From assembly GCA_024648655.1 (NCBI GenBank), contig JAGGDZ010000252.1:1-25840 (forward strand): a DNA stretch of 25,840 bases. Reading direction: 5' to 3'. The position numbers and the translations under genes were made by a program. Shown here piece after piece: positions 22,246 through 25,840 of this stretch. The DNA comes from Chloroflexota bacterium. GTDB taxonomy: Bacteria; Chloroflexota; Dehalococcoidia; Lucifugimonadales; JADFKI01. The notes below the pieces were generated by a model. That model made no database searches, was not told the DNA's origin, and saw only the letters and a list, made by a program, of their open reading frames with translations. The stretch's first letter is position 1; every line of letters begins with the position of its first letter.

Positions 22246-23808
22246 TTAGTCCTTTCTGCGAAACGCGGCAAACATTCCCACGCACCCGACCATGATTCCG
22301 ACCGCGCCCACGACGATGCCGACCATCGCCAGCGTAGTGGCGGTGGATGCGCTGTTCTGCGCGCTGTCCGCGGCACTCTGAACGCCCAGAGCCGTATCCT
22401 GCGCCACCTGCACTCCTTCGAGCGCGCCCCGAAGAGCGGCTTCCATCTCTCTCGAAGATGCCGCGCTCTCCGGGAACTGGATAGCGGTGGCGGGCTGCAC
22501 ATCGTCGAACCTGCCCACACCCGACTCGAACACTTCGTCAATACGCATACCCTCTATTGCACCCGTGAAGTGGAAGGTGTACTGCCCCGAAGCGGTGGGG
22601 ATGAAGTCTGCCTTGTAGTAGCCGAGTTCGTCAAAGATTGCGTTCAGTGTCATCAGGCGCTTCACGCCGGAAGGCACATGGGTAACTTCGACCTGAAGTG
22701 TATGTTCCAAACCCTCGACGCCCACTGTAAGTTCTTCGCCATGAGCGTGGCTGTCTTCCGGCTCTCCGCCGTCATGATCGCCGTCCTCTTCCACATGTAC
22801 TGTTGCGGATGCCTGAACCGGCTCGCCACGCCAAGAGTATGACATATGGTCATTGGATACGAGCTTGACTTCAACGGTGTGCATGCCGGCATCCAGAGCG
22901 GGCAGGCTCAGCCACTCCGTATAAAGGCGCGTATAGTCTTCGCCGTCAATGCTGACGATACCATAGCCTTCGCCGGGCACGTGGTCGCCGTTCACGCTCC
23001 GCGGCGCAAAGGTGAAGCCCAAGGGCATGACATGCAAGTTATACCCGCTCATTGCGTCGGGATGCGCTATAATCTCCAGGGACATTGCGGAGGGGGCGTC
23101 TATCAACTCTTGATGATGGGCGGACTGCGTCATATCATGGTGACTCGACTCCGGAATGGTTACCATCGCCATTGCCTCCACCGCTTCGCCGTCAACAGTC
23201 AGGTCGTTGTGAGTATTGGCATTCAGCGTAACGCGCACGTGCCGTTCCCCCGCCTCAAGACCCTTCAAGTGGTGGTAAGGACTATAGACGCGGCTTACCT
23301 TAACGCCATCTACATAGATGTGCGCGTGTCCCTCGCCGGGTTTGTGTTCCAGATTCACGTCCTCGGGCGCCCAGCGCCAACCCTCGGTCATTATGTGTAC
23401 ATTGACGCCGCCGCGATCCTCCACTTCGGTCATCAGTTTGACGCTCACCGGGACTTCCGATTCCATAGGTCCGTGGTCGTGTCCTGCCTCGCCGCTCTCC
23501 ATTGAGCCGTGACCCATTGAAGAGTGGCCGCCCGATGATGAGCCTTCTTTCTTGTCTGCGGACGTTGTGGACATGGCGGTGCTCGCCTCTTCGCCGTGCC
23601 CATGTGCCGCAACCTTAGTTACGCGAAGGGAAACTCCGTTCAGCATCCCTTCGAATGCGGGTTCATGCAAAAAGCCTACGACCAGATTGTAATCTTCGAT
23701 GTCTCTTGGTTCGTGCGCCAGCGCCGTTCCAAGCGAGAATGCGAGGAGGCATAAGGCTGCCAGCGGGGATAATATCTTCTTGAGCAAGAGCGTTCTCCTC
23801 ATACACAC
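22246..23808 (-). CDS. His/Met-rich secreted membrane-anchored protein with nested duplicated domain
   Basis: A 520-residue protein I cannot name; it resembles extracytoplasmic proteins found beside copper genes in Chloroflexota. Signal peptide 1-31 (cleavage TALA|HEPRD), so the mature chain starts with H32. Residues 36-65 (NLVVGFLHEPAFEGMLNGVSLRV) look like the first strands of a beta-sandwich, and 358-446 (LTVGVEGLEHTLQVEV, ADFIPTASGQYTFHF) look like the rest of it. Between them are a His/Met/Ser-rich linker (66-118) and two similar domains at about 121-219 and 242-340, sharing HxPGEG, a DG turn, RxY and AG.H.V.V.L..N.H. An acidic His-rich linker spans 340-358. An Ala/Gln/Ser helix (450-488) precedes the C-terminal membrane helix (490-515, RRKD anchor). 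ATG 23802 (MRRTLLL) is an alternative start. Metal binding, probably copper, is inferred from composition and neighbours. Confidence 0.8.
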   Translation of the reverse strand: MCMRRTLLLKKILSPLAALCLLAFSLGTALAHEPRDIEDYNLVVGFLHEPAFEGMLNGVSLRVTKVAAHGHGEEASTAMSTTSADKKEGSSSGGHSSMGHGSMESGEAGHDHGPMESEVPVSVKLMTEVEDRGGVNVHIMTEGWRWAPEDVNLEHKPGEGHAHIYVDGVKVSRVYSPYHHLKGLEAGERHVRVTLNANTHNDLTVDGEAVEAMAMVTIPESSHHDMTQSAHHQELIDAPSAMSLEIIAHPDAMSGYNLHVMPLGFTFAPRSVNGDHVPGEGYGIVSIDGEDYTRLYTEWLSLPALDAGMHTVEVKLVSNDHMSYSWRGEPVQASATVHVEEDGDHDGGEPEDSHAHGEELTVGVEGLEHTLQVEVTHVPSGVKRLMTLNAIFDELGYYKADFIPTASGQYTFHFTGAIEGMRIDEVFESGVGRFDDVQPATAIQFPESAASSREMEAALRGALEGVQVAQDTALGVQSAADSAQNSASTATTLAMVGIVVGAVGIMVGCVGMFAAFRRKD

Positions 23809-23832
23809 ATATTGAAATGTAGGTAAGTTGCG

Positions 23833-24450
23833 CTAGGTTGACTTGCTCCTGCGTCTTTCCCTGATGTACATCCGGATTGCGAGTGCGATGACGATGATGA
23901 AGAGGAGCAACGTGACGAGCGTTATGATGCCGATAATAGGGTTCGGCGTCGTTACCTCGACTGGAAATTCCGCTGTCGCCTCGTCTGCTTCTGGGCTGTC
24001 CACACTCACGATAAATGTCCACATGCCGGGTCTGTCCAGAACAATCGGTTGTTCGGTGTCGTAGTAACCGGGGTAGTTCTGTGGGTCCGGGTCGGGGTTG
24101 ACGACTATCGGCCCTATCTTGGTCGGTCCAATTTCGGAACCGTCCCCCGTCGAGCTTGCCTCGCCTTCGATGGGCGGCGGCCCTATGGCGGATACAATCA
24201 CATCTGCGCCCAGGACGGGCGTCGCCGATGTCGCGTCAGTTATCAGAATCGACAGATAGAAGTTGCCCACGACAGGCGACTGCGGAATCTTTCCAAAGCC
24301 AATCTGATATGTCCCCGCAGTACGCAGGTCCCATTCTATGACGCGTCCGTTGGCTTGAGCCGATGGGGATGCGAGATGGGTCATCACAACTGCTGCAACG
24401 CCCAGCAGACCTACGCCGATTGCGGCGAGTCTAATCCAGAATAATGGCAA
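23833..24450 (-). CDS. Membrane-anchored beta-sandwich protein of the copper cluster
   Basis: A 205-residue protein with an N-terminal signal or anchor segment (about 5-25; possible cleavage at SAQA|NGR). An Ig-like extracytoplasmic domain spans about 35-168 (WDLRTAGTYQIGFGKIPQSP, VGNFYLSILITDA, a central acidic Gly/Pro loop, then PGMWTFIVSVDS and ATAEFPVEV). A C-terminal membrane helix at about 172-195 is followed by the basic tail RMYIRERRRSKST. The overall pattern is that of FixH/YtkA-like domains, which occur near copper and cytochrome oxidase genes. It has no obvious metal-ligand cluster of its own. It lies 24 bp upstream of the His/Met-rich gene and 52 bp after the small His-rich gene. 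Specific function unknown. Confidence 0.75.
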   Translation of the reverse strand: MPLFWIRLAAIGVGLLGVAAVVMTHLASPSAQANGRVIEWDLRTAGTYQIGFGKIPQSPVVGNFYLSILITDATSATPVLGADVIVSAIGPPPIEGEASSTGDGSEIGPTKIGPIVVNPDPDPQNYPGYYDTEQPIVLDRPGMWTFIVSVDSPEADEATAEFPVEVTTPNPIIGIITLVTLLLFIIVIALAIRMYIRERRRSKST

Positions 24451-24502
24451 TGTCGGCAGACCTCACGCTGCGTCCGGATGAAAGGAGAAAGCCAGCAGGA
24501 TG

Positions 24503-24916
24503 CTACGAGAGAGGCGCCGGGGGCCTGTCAGGCGGGATTGGTGCGTGCTGACGCGCCGCGCTGACAAGAGGCGGCGGGAGCACGAAGACTGAAGTGGGCA
24601 GGAAGCGGCGCATGGACTCTGAGTCCACATTGACCGGAGAAGCGGCGATGGTGGCGGCAATACTGGCGTCGCTCTTGTAGATGGCAATTGGAAGGCTGCC
24701 ATTCGCACTCGCCGGCGATGCGCGCCTGTGGATGTGGTATTGAGATTCGAAGGCGTGACTGTGTTCGCCGGGAGCGCCGAAGTGAAGGTGGTCGGGCTGG
24801 CGTTCGGCGAAGTGGTGATCGAACATGGGACCTGCGAGCGGCGCTAACAACGCTGCTATTACGGTGAGCGCAACGACCGTGCCGATGAGGTCCTTGACAA
24901 ATGTTTTATGGCTCAT
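24503..24916 (-). CDS. Small His-rich membrane protein, first gene of the copper cluster
   Basis: A 137-residue protein of no recognised family. One hydrophobic segment (about residues 8-29, LIGTVVALTVIAALLAPLAG) is followed by four His pairs within 35 residues: DHH, DHLH, EHSH and YHIH. The remainder is Ala/Ser/Pro-rich, with a second mildly hydrophobic stretch near FVLPPPLV. The His pairs suggest metal binding in the periplasm or cell wall space. The frame is open to 24964, but ATG 24916 is preferred because an extended -10 box (TGCTATAAT) lies only 12 nt upstream of it. That would make the transcript almost leaderless, and no ribosome-binding site is visible. The small size and lack of homology make the exact product uncertain. 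Confidence 0.6.
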   Translation of the reverse strand: MSHKTFVKDLIGTVVALTVIAALLAPLAGPMFDHHFAERQPDHLHFGAPGEHSHAFESQYHIHRRASPASANGSLPIAIYKSDASIAATIAASPVNVDSESMRRFLPTSVFVLPPPLVSAARQHAPIPPDRPPAPLS

Positions 24917-24928
24917 TGTACTGATGCA

Positions 24929-24937
24929 ATTATAGCA
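24929..24937 (-). promoter_or_regulatory. Extended -10 promoter for the copper cluster
   Basis: TGCTATAAT on the minus strand is a perfect extended -10 element, ending 12 nt before the predicted start of the first copper-cluster gene. It would give a 5' leader of only about 5 nt. No good -35 is present, as is common with extended -10 promoters. No CsoR- or CueR-type palindrome was recognised. Confidence 0.5.
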
Positions 24938-25036
24938 TAGGGATTTGGGACAAGGTATGGACATATTACGAGAGATGCGTTATCTTCGCTGTAGGTGTTT
25001 ATTTCGTGCATCAAAATCAGTTGAGAAGGGATCGCT

Positions 25037-25840
25037 ATGACAACTAAGTCCGTGCCGTCAGGGGCGATGACGAATGCACTGCCCATAGTGGATCCGCGCG
25101 ACCTTCCCGGTGAACGCGAAGAGGTAATTGACGGCATGTTCCAGAACCCGAACATCCTTGACGCAGTAACCATTCTGGAGACTCGTTACAAGGATGATCC
25201 GACTGTGTTCGTCGATGCGGGTACAGTCATCTGCTACAACCCGGAGAATCTGAACGATAGGGTTTTTCCTGACTGCTATGTTGCATTCGGTGTGCCGGCA
25301 GGCGCGATATTCGCGCAGAACGGCTATCTCATCTGGCAAGTCGGCAAGGCGCCGGACTTCGCCTTGGAGGTGGCTTCCGAATCGACGGCTAGGCGTGACA
25401 TCACGTTCAAGCGAGAGTTGTATGAGCGCATCGGAGTGCAAGAATACTGGCGGTTCGATCCCAGTGGCGGGGACTACTATGGCGAGCCACTTGCGGCGGA
25501 CAGGTTGGTTGAAGGTACGCACGAGCCTGTCGAACTAGCTCTCAACGATGCGGGCATGTTGTCAGGATACAGTGAAGTTCTTGGGTTGTGGCTGTGTGTT
25601 GAGGAAGGCATGCACCCGATCGCCGACCATATTCGTATGAACAGGCTGCTGTTCTACGATCCTGATGGCGGCGCGTACCTGAGAAACCTTGCCGAGACGG
25701 AAATTGTTCTGACCGAGACGGAAATTACTCTGACCGAGACGGAAATTACTCTGACTGAGACAGAAATTACTCTGACCGAGACAGAGCAATCCCTGGCAGC
25801 GGCACAGTCCAGGATACGGGAACTAGAAGCGAAGCTGCGC
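25037..25840 (+). CDS. Uma2-family (DUF820) putative endonuclease, 3' end beyond the window
   Basis: A frame open from ATG 25037 to the window edge (268 codons, no stop). GAGAAGGG lies 6 nt upstream. The Uma2 core is clear: FPDCYVAFGVPAGAIFAQNGY, then APDFALEVASESTARRDITFK and RELYERIGVQEYWRFDPSGGDYYG (consecutive family motifs), with the same D...ExA...K pattern as the paralogue at 9385-10119. After residue 218 comes a tail of five seven-residue repeats (AETEIVL, TETEITL x3, TETEQSL) encoded by 21-bp units. The tail then runs into AAAQSRIRELEAKLR, so it is very probably a long coiled coil. It is divergent from the copper cluster. The true C-terminus is not seen. Confidence 0.88.
   Translation, partial: MTTKSVPSGAMTNALPIVDPRDLPGEREEVIDGMFQNPNILDAVTILETRYKDDPTVFVDAGTVICYNPENLNDRVFPDCYVAFGVPAGAIFAQNGYLIWQVGKAPDFALEVASESTARRDITFKRELYERIGVQEYWRFDPSGGDYYGEPLAADRLVEGTHEPVELALNDAGMLSGYSEVLGLWLCVEEGMHPIADHIRMNRLLFYDPDGGAYLRNLAETEIVLTETEITLTETEITLTETEITLTETEQSLAAAQSRIRELEAKLR
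25691..25795 (+). repeat. 21-bp tandem repeat, five copies, in the Uma2 tail
   Basis: Units start at 25691, 25712, 25733, 25754 and 25775. Copies two and three are identical, copies one and four differ by a few bases, and copy five diverges in its last third. Each unit encodes one coiled-coil heptad (consensus TETEITL), so whole heptads are gained or lost without a frameshift. Confidence 0.95.

Overview
The window reads as about 26 kb of chromosome from an uncultured, moderately GC-rich bacterium. My best guess is the Chloroflexota (Dehalococcoidia/SAR202 type). This is inferred from the gene mix rather than from a marker: a UGSC-family selenoprotein, a TIGR01906/DUF1461 membrane protein, CopC-CopD fusions with Chloroflexota-style partner proteins, and Uma2 paralogues with coiled-coil tails. 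No rRNA, tRNA, CRISPR array, integrase, transposase or phage gene was found. Genes are densely packed on both strands.

Layout. 1-4.6 kb: mazG (-), a DUF1461 membrane protein (+), a two-gene minus-strand operon of a UGSC selenoprotein with an in-frame TGA followed by an ABM-fold protein, an FmdB zinc ribbon (-), then trpB (+). 4.7-9.4 kb, plus strand: a DMT-type transporter, then the tight set recX - corC/hlyC-like - tilS. 9.4-12.7 kb, minus strand: a Uma2-family protein, a nicotinate phosphoribosyltransferase-like gene, a nicotinamidase-like gene (together a NAD salvage pair) and a GT2 glycosyltransferase. 12.7-18.1 kb, minus strand: purine biosynthesis, transcribed purF-purN-purM, then a 680-bp gap, then purH followed closely by the glycosyltransferase. 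18.2-24.9 kb, minus strand: five genes that look like a copper-handling envelope operon (small His-rich membrane protein, membrane-anchored beta-sandwich protein, His/Met-rich secreted protein, CopC-CopD-beta-sandwich-cytochrome c fusion, polytopic membrane protein with a six-Cys loop). 25.0 kb to the end: a second Uma2 gene (+), cut by the window edge, with a 21-bp repeat tail.

Most striking points: (1) the selenoprotein, whose in-frame TGA falls exactly on the U of the UGSC motif and is followed by a hairpin placed like a bacterial SECIS; (2) the copper cluster, where three successive products are predicted to begin with histidine after signal-peptide cleavage and one carries a duplicated domain apparently nested inside another; (3) many exact short tandem duplications (7-21 bp) at gene edges, three of which duplicate the start region of a gene (mazG, trpB, DMT transporter) and create a tiny reading frame ending at or over the real start; (4) a palindromic repeat that appears to be inserted in frame inside tilS. 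All functions are inferred from sequence motifs seen by eye; no database search was run.
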